Positions 14,954 to 23,919 are shown, numbered from the stretch's first letter. The stretch is DNA of 30,142 bases from JAXHLG01 sp046497225 (GCA_046497225.1 JAWOGA010000037.1:1-30142), one strand, 5' to 3'. Translations and numbers: made by a program. Notes: a model not told the origin generated them from the letters alone.

Positions 14954-16207
14954 ATGTTCCAAAATACGTCTTTTATTGCGATATTAGGTTTTTTGGTTAA
15001 CTTTTTGTTGACGGTTTTTAAAATTATTGCAGGTCTTATAACGGGATCGGTAGCTGTTTTAGCTGAAGGTATTCATTCGGGGGCAGACGTTTTTTCTTCC
15101 GGAGTTGCTTGGTGGGGGATAAAAAAAGCCAAAAAGGAGCCGGACAAAGAACATCCTTACGGTTATGCAAAATATGAGATGGTGGCTACTTTCGTGGTAG
15201 TGGGACTGCTTTTTCTGGGAGCTTTTTGGATATTGTTTGAAGCAATTAGCGCTTTAGTTCATCAGGAACAATTAGCCGGTTTCAGTGTCTTGAATATTTC
15301 CATTATGGGAATATCCGTGGTCTTGAATGAGATTATGGCCCAAATTAAATTTAGAGTTGGAGGAAAGTTAGGCTCTTCGGTTTTGGTGGCCGATGGCCAG
15401 CATGACAGGGCTGACGTTGTGGCTTCAGTCGGGGTCTTAATCGGATTGGTATTGGTAAATTGGTTTCCTTTAGCGGATATTTTTATCGCTTTAATTGTTG
15501 GCGGATATATTCTTAAAGAGGCCTGGGAGATGACGGGAGAGACAATTAGCTCTCTGGTTGATAAATCCAACCCCGAATTGGAGGAAAAGATTAAAAAATA
15601 CCTCAAAGAAAAAGATTTCAATTTTGAAGATATCAAAACTCGCAAGATTGGCAATACTAATTTTGCCGAAATTTTTCTTTTGTGCGAAGCGAGTTCATCT
15701 ATGGAAGAAGTGGATAAAATAACTACCAATTTAAAAAATAAAATGCTGGAAAAAATAGAGGAGCTGTCATATGTAACTATTTCAGTTAAGTCTCACAAAG
15801 TTTCCTCCAGTGTTTTAAGGCCTAGGTTTTGGGGAAGATTTGGTTATAGAAAGGGCTTTAAAAAGATAGGGACTAAAAAACAAGGGAAGAGGATGGCTTT
15901 TCCTCTTATGAATAAAAAAGCGGAAGAGATTAATCCAACCAATTTTGGCGCCGAGTATTATTTGATTTTAGATGTTCAAAAAGATGGCAAGATCAAGAAA
16001 AGAGAGATTCAAAAAAACCCATACTTTGAGTCTTCGGCCGGGAGAGGAGTAAAATTTTTAAAAAGCGTGGAAGCTGATAAAGTGATTGCAAAATATATTG
16101 GAAAGGAAGCAAAAGAGAATTTAAAAAATACCGGAATAGAAGTTGAAGTTGCGGGCGAGTCGGAAAGTATGGAGAATGTGCTCAAGAGATTGGGGCTATC
16201 CGAATAA
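14954..16207 (+). CDS. Cation diffusion facilitator (zinc-type) with C-terminal NifX-like domain
   Basis: This is a proton-driven metal exporter of the CDF family in the cytoplasmic membrane. Six membrane segments occupy about residues 5-200. The metal-site motifs are H41-S-G-A-D45 in helix 2 and H150-D-R-A-D154 in helix 5, an HxxxD/HxxxD pair typical of zinc carriers. A cytoplasmic ferredoxin-like domain follows (about 205-285). After a basic linker comes an extra domain (about 312-400) resembling the dinitrogenase iron-molybdenum cofactor/NifX fold (MAFPLMNK, NPYFES, A-x-K-V-I-A-K-Y-I-G-K-E-A, GIEVEVAG). The total of 417 residues is longer than the usual 300 or so. The extra domain may sense or bind metal, which is inference. 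It starts 83 bases after alaS. Confidence 0.88.
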   Translation: MFQNTSFIAILGFLVNFLLTVFKIIAGLITGSVAVLAEGIHSGADVFSSGVAWWGIKKAKKEPDKEHPYGYAKYEMVATFVVVGLLFLGAFWILFEAISALVHQEQLAGFSVLNISIMGISVVLNEIMAQIKFRVGGKLGSSVLVADGQHDRADVVASVGVLIGLVLVNWFPLADIFIALIVGGYILKEAWEMTGETISSLVDKSNPELEEKIKKYLKEKDFNFEDIKTRKIGNTNFAEIFLLCEASSSMEEVDKITTNLKNKMLEKIEELSYVTISVKSHKVSSSVLRPRFWGRFGYRKGFKKIGTKKQGKRMAFPLMNKKAEEINPTNFGAEYYLILDVQKDGKIKKREIQKNPYFESSAGRGVKFLKSVEADKVIAKYIGKEAKENLKNTGIEVEVAGESESMENVLKRLGLSE

Positions 16208-16303
16208 AGAGATGCTTATTTTGATGATACGTTGATTATAACGAAAATTGAGGCATACAGGTTTGGGCTGTTTTTCAAGCCTTTTGTTTATTTACTTATT
16301 TAA

Positions 16304-18442
16304 ATGACTAAAATTATTCCTAAAAAAATAGAAGAACGCGCTCGCCAGTTAAGAAAGGTGATTGATGAGCATCGTTATCGTTATCATGTTTTGGACGATC
16401 CGCAAATTTCGGATAGTGTTTATGATTCGCTAATGACGGAATTAAAACAATTGGAAAAAAAATATCCGGAATTGCAAACACCCGATTCTCCTACTCAAAG
16501 AGTGGGCGGGGATCCGCTGGAAGAATTCCAAAGAGTGGAACATAAAAAAAGGCAATGGTCTCTGGATGACGCTTTTTCTTTTCAGGAGTTGCAAGATTGG
16601 GAAGACCGTAATATGAGAATTTTGCAAAAAAAAGGCGTTGAGCCGAATTTTCAATATTTAGTTGAAGTAAAGATAGATGGGTTAAAAATTATACTGGATT
16701 ACAAGAACGGTTTTCTGGAAAGAGGTGCTACTCGAGGAGACGGAGTTGTCGGGGAAGACGTTACGGAAAATATTAAAACCATTCAAAGTGTCCCCTTGAG
16801 AATTGAAAAACCTTTGAATATTACAGTGGTGGGCGAGTGTTGGTTGCCGGAAAGGGAGTTAAAAAGAATTAATCTTGAGAGAAGAAAAAAGGGATTGCCC
16901 GAGTTTGCAAATTCCCGCAATGCCGGCGCCGGATCTATTCGTCAACTGGACCCCAAAGTGGCTGCTTCAAGAAGATTAGATTCTTATATTTATGATGTTG
17001 ATGCAATTGATCCGAAAAACTCGGAAGAAGAAAAAATGGCTCAAGAAAAACTAGCCACTCAAGAGAAAGAGTTAAAGTTTTTAGAGGAGTTAGGGTTTAA
17101 AGTTAATTATAACTATAAACTTTTTGATAATTTGGAAGAGGTTAAATCTTTTTACCGGGAATGGGAAAAAAAGAAGGAAAAACAGATTTATGGCGTTGAT
17201 GGCTTGGTTTTAAAAATCAATTCCAAAGAAATTCAAGAAAAACTCGGCTATACCGGAAAAAATCCCCGCTTTGCTATTGCTTGGAAATTTGCCCCGGAGA
17301 CCGCCACTTCGGTTATTAGAGATATTAAGGTTCAGATTGGCAGAACCGGAGCGCTTACTCCCGTGGCTATTTTGGATCCGGTTAAGGTGGCAGGAAGTAC
17401 TGTTTCCAGGGCTACTCTTCACAACGAGGATGAAATTATTAAAAAAGATATTTTAATAGGTGATACGGTGGTAATTCATAAGGCCGGAGACATAATTCCC
17501 GAGGTAGTAGAGCCGATTAAAAAGCTACGCGATGGCAGCGAGCGCAAATTTTATATGCCCAAAAAATGCCCCATTTGCGGAGGAGAGGTGATTAAGGAGA
17601 AAATTGGAGATAAAAACAAAAATTTAAGCGCGGCTCATTATTGTGTTAATAAGAATTGTTTTGCCGTGGATAAAGAAAGAATTATTCATTATGTTTCCCG
17701 CAAAGGAATGGACATTGACGGGCTGGGAGAAAAAATTGTTGAGCAATTAATGAATGAAGGACTAATTTCGTCTATTTCAGATATTTACAATTTAAAGGAA
17801 GGGGATTTGAAGCCATTGGAGAGATTTGCTGATAAATCTGCTCAGAATTTGATTAAGTCAATTGAGGAGAGTAAAAAGACCACTTTTGAGAAATTTTTAT
17901 TTGCCTTAGGGGTTCGCCACTTGGGAGAAGAGAGCATTCTTTTGATTAAAAAAGAACTTCAGAATAGCGATTCCAGGTTGGGCCAAATTTATAAAGATTT
18001 TAAAAAACCGATAGAGAATCCTCAAATTTTGGGCGAATTTTTTGAAAGAGTTTCCGAGGAAGATTTGGCTTCTATTAAAGGATTCGGAGATCGGATGGCT
18101 CAAAGTGTGATAAATTGGTTTTTGAGTAAGCAGAATCAGAAGACACTGAGGCTTTTAACAGAAGCGGGGGTTAAATTCCAAGCGCCAAAACAATCAAAGC
18201 AAAAAAACCTTCTACCTCTGCAAAACAAGACTTTTGTTTTAACCGGATCTTTAAATAATTTGACAAGAGAGGAAGCAAAAGATTTAATAAGAGAGAGAGG
18301 CGGAAGCATTTCTTCTTCCGTGAGTAAAAACACCGACTATGTTTTAGCCGGGGAGGAGCCGGGGAGTAAATTGGAGAAAGCTCAAAAGCTGGGTGTTGAA
18401 ATTATTGATGAAAACAAATTTAGAGAATTAACAGCAAGTTAA
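16304..18442 (+). CDS. ligA: NAD-dependent DNA ligase LigA
   Basis: It seals nicks in replication and repair using NAD. The Ia domain (RARQLRKVIDEHRYRYHVLD) leads into the adenylation domain with the active-site lysine in E-V-K-I-D-G near residue 123, and the TRGDGVVGEDVT motif. The OB domain follows, then a four-cysteine zinc finger (C-P-I-C ... C-V-N-K-N-C), helix-hairpin-helix repeats, and a C-terminal BRCT domain (LPLQNKTFVLTGSLNNLTRE). At 712 residues it is slightly longer than E. coli LigA, with a few lysine-rich insertions. It is the first gene of a probable run ligA-gatC-gatA; gatC follows 30 bases later. Confidence 0.97.
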   Translation: MTKIIPKKIEERARQLRKVIDEHRYRYHVLDDPQISDSVYDSLMTELKQLEKKYPELQTPDSPTQRVGGDPLEEFQRVEHKKRQWSLDDAFSFQELQDWEDRNMRILQKKGVEPNFQYLVEVKIDGLKIILDYKNGFLERGATRGDGVVGEDVTENIKTIQSVPLRIEKPLNITVVGECWLPERELKRINLERRKKGLPEFANSRNAGAGSIRQLDPKVAASRRLDSYIYDVDAIDPKNSEEEKMAQEKLATQEKELKFLEELGFKVNYNYKLFDNLEEVKSFYREWEKKKEKQIYGVDGLVLKINSKEIQEKLGYTGKNPRFAIAWKFAPETATSVIRDIKVQIGRTGALTPVAILDPVKVAGSTVSRATLHNEDEIIKKDILIGDTVVIHKAGDIIPEVVEPIKKLRDGSERKFYMPKKCPICGGEVIKEKIGDKNKNLSAAHYCVNKNCFAVDKERIIHYVSRKGMDIDGLGEKIVEQLMNEGLISSISDIYNLKEGDLKPLERFADKSAQNLIKSIEESKKTTFEKFLFALGVRHLGEESILLIKKELQNSDSRLGQIYKDFKKPIENPQILGEFFERVSEEDLASIKGFGDRMAQSVINWFLSKQNQKTLRLLTEAGVKFQAPKQSKQKNLLPLQNKTFVLTGSLNNLTREEAKDLIRERGGSISSSVSKNTDYVLAGEEPGSKLEKAQKLGVEIIDENKFRELTAS

Positions 18443-18472
18443 AGAATGCTATTTATATTTTAATTTGAAGAT

Positions 18473-18781
18473 ATGAAAAAAAACATCACACCGGAGCAAT
18501 TGGAGAAAACAGCTCAGTTGGCAAGAATTAGTCTAGAAAAAAAAGAGAAGGAGAAATTTTTCAATGAATTGGAGGAGATCCTGGAGTATTTTAATTATAT
18601 TCAAAAAGCCTCAACGGATGAAGCGGAGTTTTTTGACCATTACAAAATACGGGAAAATCAATTAAGAGAGGATGAAGCCGTGGAAAATAAAAAACAGGAG
18701 AAAAAAGACATAGTCAACAATTTTCCGGAAAAAAAAGACGATTATTTGAAGGTTAAAACGGTACTCAAGAGAGGTAGATAG
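18473..18781 (+). CDS. gatC: Aspartyl/glutamyl-tRNA amidotransferase subunit C
   Basis: This is the small linker subunit of GatCAB, which amidates Glu-tRNA-Gln and Asp-tRNA-Asn. At 102 residues it shows the family pattern: ITPEQLEKTAQLARISLEKKE at the N-terminus, a helix L-E-E-I-L-E-Y-F, and the D-E-A-x-F-x-x-H and L-R-E-D segments that wrap around GatA. It precedes gatA by 63 bases. gatB is not in the window and must lie elsewhere. Confidence 0.92.
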   Translation: MKKNITPEQLEKTAQLARISLEKKEKEKFFNELEEILEYFNYIQKASTDEAEFFDHYKIRENQLREDEAVENKKQEKKDIVNNFPEKKDDYLKVKTVLKRGR

Positions 18782-18844
18782 AAAGTAGAGGATTGCAAAG
18801 AAAAAAATAATGTAATAATAAGACAATTTGTTAAATTAAAATAT

Positions 18845-20293
18845 ATGATAAAGGAACTCCATCAAAAAATTAAAAAGAAAGAAGTATCCGCTCAAGAGCT
18901 AGCGAAAAAATATTTAGCTAAAATTAAAGAAAGGAAAGACATAAACGCTTTTTTGGATGTTTATGAGAAAGAGGTATTGGAAGAAGCTCAGAGAGTAGAC
19001 GAGAAAATTTCTTCCGGAAAAAAAATAGATTTACTGGAAGGAATTCCCTTTGCAGTAAAAGACAATATTTGTGTTCAAGGCAAAAAAACTACTGCCGGAT
19101 CAAAAATGCTGGAGAATTATGTTGCTCCTTACGATGCCTTTGTTGTTGGTAGGTTGCGAGAGACCGGAGCATCAATGCTGGGAAAAACCAATATGGATGA
19201 ATTTGCAATGGGATCGTCTACGGAAAATTCCGCTTTTGGATTTGTTAAAAATCCATGGGATGAGTCGCGAGTGCCGGGAGGCTCTTCGGGAGGATCAGCT
19301 GCTGCGGTGGCGGATGATCAGGCTGTATGGGCGCTGGGGTCGGATACGGGCGGATCAATTCGGCAACCGGCCGGTTTTTGCGGAACGGTTGGATTTAAGC
19401 CTACTTACGGAAGAGTTTCCAGAAGCGGTTTAATCGCTATGGCTTCCAGTTATGATCAAATTGGATCTTTCACTAAAAATATTGAGGATGCGGCTATTGT
19501 TTTGGATGCGATTTGCGCAAAAGACGTAAAAGACAATACCACCATAGACAAAGAAGGTGGCTTTTTTAAAAATCTTCAACCCGATTTAAAAGGTAAAAAA
19601 ATAGGATTGCCCAAGGAATTTTTCGGTGAAAATATCGGTTCTGATATTAAAGAAATTATAAATGAAAATGCCCGGTGGGCCAGAGAGCAGGGAGCTGAAA
19701 TAGTTGAAGTAAGCCTTCCCAATGTAGAATACTCTTTGGCTGTTTATTATCTGATGATGCCCTCGGAAGTTAGTTCTAACTTAGCCAGGTTTGATGGGAT
19801 AAAATACGGATATAGCGATATTAAAAAAGAGAGTTCTAAAAGTAAGGATATAATGGATGTTTATTTCAATTCCAGAAGAGACGGGTTTGGCTCGGAGGTT
19901 AAGAGGAGAATAATATTGGGTACTTATTCTTTGTCAGCAGGATATAAAGATGCCTATTACAAGAAAGCTCAAAAGGTGAGAGAGTTGATTAAAAAGGATT
20001 TTGCCAAGGTTTTTGAGGAAGTTGATCTATTGCTTGCTCCAACCACTCCCAGTGTTGCTTTTAAAGTTGGCGAAAAAACTCAAGATCCTCTAGAAATGTA
20101 CTTGGCCGATATTTTTACGGTTCCCGTGAATGTGGCAATGCTGCCGGCAGTCTCTATGAATGGAGGTTTTGTTGAAAAAGATGGGAAAAAATTGCCGGTT
20201 GGAATGCAGTTGATAGGTAAATGGTGGCGCGAGCAGGATATTTTAAATACGGCTTTGGCTTTTGAGCAAGGGGGCTTAGGGGAGATTCAGTAA
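18845..20293 (+). CDS. gatA: Aspartyl/glutamyl-tRNA amidotransferase subunit A
   Basis: This amidase-signature enzyme releases ammonia from glutamine for GatB. The catalytic Ser-cisSer-Lys elements are present: K72 in PFAVKDNI, PGGSSGGS at 144-151, and nucleophile S171 in GSDTGGSIRQPAG. At 482 residues it has normal length, and the C-terminal substrate-specificity segment (LPVGMQLIGKWW) is intact. It is paired with gatC just upstream. A functional GatCAB implies indirect Gln- or Asn-tRNA synthesis. Confidence 0.96.
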   Translation: MIKELHQKIKKKEVSAQELAKKYLAKIKERKDINAFLDVYEKEVLEEAQRVDEKISSGKKIDLLEGIPFAVKDNICVQGKKTTAGSKMLENYVAPYDAFVVGRLRETGASMLGKTNMDEFAMGSSTENSAFGFVKNPWDESRVPGGSSGGSAAAVADDQAVWALGSDTGGSIRQPAGFCGTVGFKPTYGRVSRSGLIAMASSYDQIGSFTKNIEDAAIVLDAICAKDVKDNTTIDKEGGFFKNLQPDLKGKKIGLPKEFFGENIGSDIKEIINENARWAREQGAEIVEVSLPNVEYSLAVYYLMMPSEVSSNLARFDGIKYGYSDIKKESSKSKDIMDVYFNSRRDGFGSEVKRRIILGTYSLSAGYKDAYYKKAQKVRELIKKDFAKVFEEVDLLLAPTTPSVAFKVGEKTQDPLEMYLADIFTVPVNVAMLPAVSMNGGFVEKDGKKLPVGMQLIGKWWREQDILNTALAFEQGGLGEIQ

Positions 20294-20360
20294 TAGAAAA
20301 GCGGATATTTTTTGAAAAATATTTTTAAAAAAGAATGGTTAAGGATTAATCCCGGTAAAC

Positions 20361-20732
20361 TTGAATCAACTTGGAAAAAAAGGAGAATTGTTGGCGACTA
20401 ATTATTTGATTGCCAATGGTTATAAAATTTTGGAGATGAATTATTACAACAAAAAAGGTTATCGGTTGGGAGAGGTTGATTTAATTGGAGAAGACAAAAA
20501 TGGAACGGTAGTTTTTTTTGAGGTTAAATCCAGAAAGGGCAGTTTAGAAACAGTTTCTCCCGAGGCGGCTATTGATAATAAGAAACTTAACAACATTTTT
20601 AAAATTGCGCATCTCTTCCTTCGGGATAAAAAATGGCTAGAGAGGGAATGGAGAGTTGATTTTATAGGAATATTTTTCAATTTCAAGACAAGGCGAGCCG
20701 GCATTAGGCATATCAAAGCCCTGTATTGTTAA
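20361..20732 (+). CDS. YraN/UPF0102 family PD-(D/E)XK nuclease-like protein
   Basis: This 123-residue protein belongs to the UPF0102 family, which has an endonuclease-like fold and unproven cellular function, often linked to DNA repair or uptake. The motifs seen are GKKGELLATNYL (first helix with Glu), RLGEVDLIGED (the D of PD-(D/E)XK), and VFFEVKSRKG (E-x-K). The C-terminal HIKALYC is usual for the family. The start must be TTG at 20361: an in-frame TAA lies seven codons upstream with no ATG between, and the first internal ATG would remove the conserved first helix. Confidence 0.85.
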   Translation: MNQLGKKGELLATNYLIANGYKILEMNYYNKKGYRLGEVDLIGEDKNGTVVFFEVKSRKGSLETVSPEAAIDNKKLNNIFKIAHLFLRDKKWLEREWRVDFIGIFFNFKTRRAGIRHIKALYC

Positions 20733-20756
20733 AATTAATAAGGTAATTTAATAATT

Positions 20757-21371
20757 ATGAAAAATGATTTGGAGTTTTTGTTCGGGTCGAGGGTTAGATG
20801 GAGGTTGATAAAGTTTTTTATGTTAAATGAAAAAGAGGCTTTTACGGCTCAAGACGTAACAGAAAAAAATAAATTTGAAGGCAAAGAAACTAAAAAGGAG
20901 GCAAAAAAGGTCTTATCTCAATTGGAAAAGGCAAAATTTATTCATTCCAGGAGCCAAAAAAACAAAAAGCTTTATTACTTGAATACGCGGTCCGCTTTTT
21001 ACAATGAAATAAAGGGTTTGGTTATTAAATCCAATATCTATCCTCAATGTAAACAATTAAATAAAGTAAAGAGTTTAGGAGAAGTAAAGCTGGCTTTGGT
21101 TTCGGGTCTTTTTATCAATCATTCAAAATCCAAGACTGATTTGTTGATTGTGGCCGATAATGTTTCTAGAGCCAAATTAAAACATTTAATAGAAGAACTA
21201 GAGGCTGAAATGGGGAAAGAGATAGATTACTCCTTGATGGATATGCAAGAATTTAAATACAGGCTCAAGATGTTTGATAAATTTATCTTGGAATTACTGG
21301 AAAATCCTCACGAAATTATAGTCAACAAGGTGGAAAATATGATTAAAGAGGCTCAAAAAATGAGGAGATAA
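20757..21371 (+). CDS. Winged-helix protein with a degenerate nucleotidyltransferase-like domain
   Basis: The 204-residue product opens with an ArsR/MarR-like winged helix (LEFLFGSRVRWRLIKFF, a recognition helix around KKEAKKVLSQLEKAKFIHS, then KKLYYLN as the wing). The second half (about 105-200) resembles the minimal nucleotidyltransferase fold: V-K-L-A-L-V-S-G-L-F, then K-T-D-L-L-I-V-A-D where the paired aspartates should be. Only one catalytic aspartate is clear and the GS motif is SG, so it is probably inactive as a transferase and may sense a ligand. A transcription-regulator role is inferred. It sits 24 bases after the YraN-like gene. Confidence 0.7.
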   Translation: MKNDLEFLFGSRVRWRLIKFFMLNEKEAFTAQDVTEKNKFEGKETKKEAKKVLSQLEKAKFIHSRSQKNKKLYYLNTRSAFYNEIKGLVIKSNIYPQCKQLNKVKSLGEVKLALVSGLFINHSKSKTDLLIVADNVSRAKLKHLIEELEAEMGKEIDYSLMDMQEFKYRLKMFDKFILELLENPHEIIVNKVENMIKEAQKMRR

Positions 21372-21407
21372 TAAGAGAGTTGTTATTTTTGAGGAGTTTA
21401 ATCGGGG

Positions 21408-21902
21408 TTGCCGGCTTCAACTAAAAAGGTGTTTCAATTTTGCTGGAATTTAAAATCTAAAATAAAAAGCGCTTCAATGCTCAAGGAATCTTTTAAAAAT
21501 TTTTTTAGAAATAAATTTGCAATTACAGCTATTGCGGCTAGTTTTTTGTTGAATATTGCCGGAATTTTATTATTAAAATTTAATATTGATTTCAATAAGG
21601 CTTTAATTATTTTACATTACAATTCTTATCTTGGCATTGACAGGGTTGTTTATGATTCAGAAAACGTTTGGTTGCAGGTTTATGCGGTTTCTTTTTCTGC
21701 CTTGGCGGTTTCTTTTTTGAATATTTTTTTAGCTTTCTTTTTGTATCACGCGGCATTTAGGTTTAGCAATAAAAAAAATAAAGAAAAAGACTTAAGGCAA
21801 AACCCAAGATTTTTGGCGGCAGTAATTTTACTTGGAGCTTCGTTGGCTTTACAAATCATTGTTTTATTGTATACTATTTCGATTGTACTTGTTAATGGAT
21901 AA
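21408..21902 (+). CDS. Small membrane protein, about three transmembrane helices, function unknown
   Basis: I do not recognise a named family. Counting from the TTG at 21408 it has 164 residues. Hydrophobic helices lie near 38-55 (FAITAIAASFLLNIAGILLL), 95-120 (AVSFSALAVSFLNIFLAFFL) and 140-162 (FLAAVILLGASLALQIIVLL). A loop with ILHYNSYLGIDRVVYDSE between helices 1 and 2 looks conserved and is probably external. The start is uncertain: TTG at 21408 has a GAGGAG 11 bases upstream, one of the few such sites in the window, while ATG at 21477 gives a 141-residue protein starting MLKESFKNFFRNKF. The next gene is a membrane glycosyltransferase. Confidence 0.65.
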   Translation: MPASTKKVFQFCWNLKSKIKSASMLKESFKNFFRNKFAITAIAASFLLNIAGILLLKFNIDFNKALIILHYNSYLGIDRVVYDSENVWLQVYAVSFSALAVSFLNIFLAFFLYHAAFRFSNKKNKEKDLRQNPRFLAAVILLGASLALQIIVLLYTISIVLVNG

Positions 21903-21932
21903 ATCAATTTTTGAGTTTTGAATAATTAGGCT

Positions 21933-21947
21933 CTGCTGAAGCAGCAG
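21933..21947. other. Short GC-rich hairpin in spacer
   Basis: CTGCTG (21933-21938) and CAGCAG (21942-21947) pair around AAG, 30 bases after the membrane protein stop codon. No T run follows, so it is not a clear terminator. The 176-base spacer otherwise shows only A/T-rich sequence. Confidence 0.35.
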
Positions 21948-22078
21948 CACATAAGGTAGAATTATTTATATCTTTAAAGCGGAGCGAAAAATTACTTACT
22001 TTATTTATGGAATTTTGGTTTAAATAATTTTTCAGGAGCAGCTAATTAGAAATAATATTTTATAAACATTATTTAAAT

Positions 22079-23779
22079 ATGGAAAAAGCAGATTGGCATT
22101 ACCCAAACCCCAGAACAGAAGACCCTGTAGAACATAAATGGCAGAGGTTTTTTGAGATGATCCCGGGGGCGATAACCTGGACTACTTTGCTTGGAATGAT
22201 TTTGTTATCTTTTATAGTCCCGGCATGGGTAGCTGTTTTTATTATTCTTTATGATGTTTATTGGTTTCATAGAACTATCTATATTGCTACTTATTCTATT
22301 TTGGCCTATCGAAAAATGGTGAGATCTAAAAGAGCGGATTGGCTTTTTAGGGTGAAAAATGCCTTAAATAAAGATAAAATGGAAAGTTCTTTTCGGGAGG
22401 AAATAGAGGGTTTCAAAAAACAACTTAAAAAATCTATAAAGCGAAAGGAGAAAAAGAGAATAAAAGCTGATATTAAAGAAAGGGAGGAGTTTTTAGAGAG
22501 GTTTGAAAAAGATTATAAAAACAAGGAGCAATTTCTTAATTGGAGAGATGTCTATCACGTGGTAATGCTGCCTACCGCCACCGAGGGAGCTGAAATTATA
22601 GAGCCGGCTATTGAGGCCTTGGATAAAGCCAATTATCCTAATGACAGGATAATTATCCTATTGGCGCTGGAAGAAAGAGAACCGGAAGAAAAAAGAAAAG
22701 AAAAAGTAGACACATTGAAAGGAAAGTATGGCGATAAATTCCATGATTTTATTGTAACTGTTCACAAGGTAAAGAAAGGCGAAATGAAATGCAAAGCTTC
22801 CAACACCACCTATGCCGCCAAGCAGCTAAAAAAATATTTAGAAAAAAATAATATACCCCTAGAGAACGTAATTCTTTCCAATTTTGATTGTGACACTCAA
22901 ATTCACCCCGAATTCCTGGGGTCTTTGACTTATGAATACGTTGTAAGCCCTAATCGCTTGAGACAGGCTTATCAACCTTTGCCGATGTACCATAATAATT
23001 TATGGGATACCATTGCCCCGGTTCGGGTTATTGTTACCGGTTCTTCTTTTTGGCACATGGTAGAATCAATGAGACCGGAGCATATGGTGACTTTCTCCTC
23101 TCATAGCGAGCCATTTAAAACCATAGTGGACGTGGGGTATTGGCCGGTGAATGTAATTTCAGAAGATTCGGTAATATATTGGAAAGCTTACGATTATTTT
23201 TCCGGCGATTATCAGGTCAAACCAATTTATTTGCCGGTTTCTTTGGACGCCGTTTTGGGTTACAACTACAAGCATACGGTAGTCAATCAGTATCTCCAAA
23301 AAAGAAGATGGGCTTATGGAATTGAGAACTTTCCAATGTTGGCCAGAGCTTTTATGAAAAATAAGCAACTAAGTTTGGGAAAGAAGCTGAAGCATTTATT
23401 TACTATGCTTGAAGGCCACCATAGCTGGGCTACCGCTCCTTTTATTTTAGCTCTTTTGGGTTGGTTGCCTTTGATTTTGGGAGGAGATGCTTTTAGTGAA
23501 TCTGTGCTGGCTCATAATCTGCCATACATTACTCGTACGTTGATGACAATAGCCCTGGTTGGCTTGGTCATTTCCATGTTCTTGAGTTTTTTGCTTATGC
23601 CTCCGAGGCCTCAAAGATATTCCAAAAAAAGATATTTATCTATGTTTTTCCAGTGGTTTTTGGCTCCTTTTATAGCTCCTTTCCTGGGAGCTATGCCGGC
23701 GGTTGATGCGCAAACCAGGATTATGCTTGGAAAATATTTTGGTGAATTTTGGATAACCGAGAAATTCAAGAAAAAATAG
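22079..23779 (+). CDS. Membrane-bound family 2 glycosyltransferase (cellulose-synthase-like)
   Basis: This 566-residue processive-type glycosyltransferase probably builds a surface polysaccharide. Two N-terminal membrane helices (about 35-80) are followed by a charged coiled segment rich in Lys/Glu (about 95-150). The catalytic domain has D270-C-D272 (the DxD that binds sugar nucleotide), E362-D363 (the catalytic aspartate region) and Q407-K-R-R-W411 (the QxxRW motif). Several C-terminal helices (about 450-545) follow. The sugar substrate cannot be read from the sequence. The insert between helix 2 and the catalytic domain is longer than in bacterial BcsA. It is followed by the rpsA promoter, which begins 16 bases after its stop. 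Confidence 0.82.
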   Translation: MEKADWHYPNPRTEDPVEHKWQRFFEMIPGAITWTTLLGMILLSFIVPAWVAVFIILYDVYWFHRTIYIATYSILAYRKMVRSKRADWLFRVKNALNKDKMESSFREEIEGFKKQLKKSIKRKEKKRIKADIKEREEFLERFEKDYKNKEQFLNWRDVYHVVMLPTATEGAEIIEPAIEALDKANYPNDRIIILLALEEREPEEKRKEKVDTLKGKYGDKFHDFIVTVHKVKKGEMKCKASNTTYAAKQLKKYLEKNNIPLENVILSNFDCDTQIHPEFLGSLTYEYVVSPNRLRQAYQPLPMYHNNLWDTIAPVRVIVTGSSFWHMVESMRPEHMVTFSSHSEPFKTIVDVGYWPVNVISEDSVIYWKAYDYFSGDYQVKPIYLPVSLDAVLGYNYKHTVVNQYLQKRRWAYGIENFPMLARAFMKNKQLSLGKKLKHLFTMLEGHHSWATAPFILALLGWLPLILGGDAFSESVLAHNLPYITRTLMTIALVGLVISMFLSFLLMPPRPQRYSKKRYLSMFFQWFLAPFIAPFLGAMPAVDAQTRIMLGKYFGEFWITEKFKKK

Positions 23780-23794
23780 CCGGACATCCTTTGG

Positions 23795-23823
23795 TTGACA
23801 TTTTGGTCTAGTGAGGCTATAAT
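23795..23823 (+). promoter_or_regulatory. Consensus sigma-70 promoter for the rpsA operon
   Basis: TTGACA (23795-23800) and TATAAT (23818-23823) with a 17-base spacer form a perfect consensus promoter, the strongest in the window. The start point would be near 23830, about 100 bases before the ATG of the S1 gene. Confidence 0.85.
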
Positions 23824-23825
23824 AC

Positions 23826-23839
23826 TTCTCAGATGAGAA
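23826..23839 (+). promoter_or_regulatory. Inverted repeat at the rpsA transcription start
   Basis: TTCTC (23826-23830) and GAGAA (23835-23839) flank AGAT at the predicted transcription start. It could form a hairpin at the 5' end of the mRNA or be an operator. There is no direct evidence for either. Confidence 0.35.
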
Positions 23840-23888
23840 TTGTTTACATATATTTATTAATAATTAACCATTTAGAAAAACAACGAAG

Positions 23889-23919
23889 GCATATGGTTTA
23901 ATATGCAATTTTTGTTTTT
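23889..23919 (+). promoter_or_regulatory. Leader hairpin with T run before rpsA
   Basis: GCATAT (23889-23894) pairs with ATATGC (23901-23906) around a six-base loop, followed by two runs of five Ts (23909-23913, 23915-23919), and the ATG is nine bases further on. The stem is weak, but the layout resembles an attenuator or a control structure for autoregulated S1 synthesis. Confidence 0.35.

Noticed and set aside
15262..15729. 155-codon minus-strand ORF
   Set aside because: It lies wholly inside the CDF transporter gene in antisense, and its sequence shows no domain pattern.
21928..21955. Possible signal recognition particle RNA, from GAAGCAGC in the spacer
   Set aside because: The flanking sequence lacks the GGAAGG loop and long helix of SRP domain IV; only the short motif matches.
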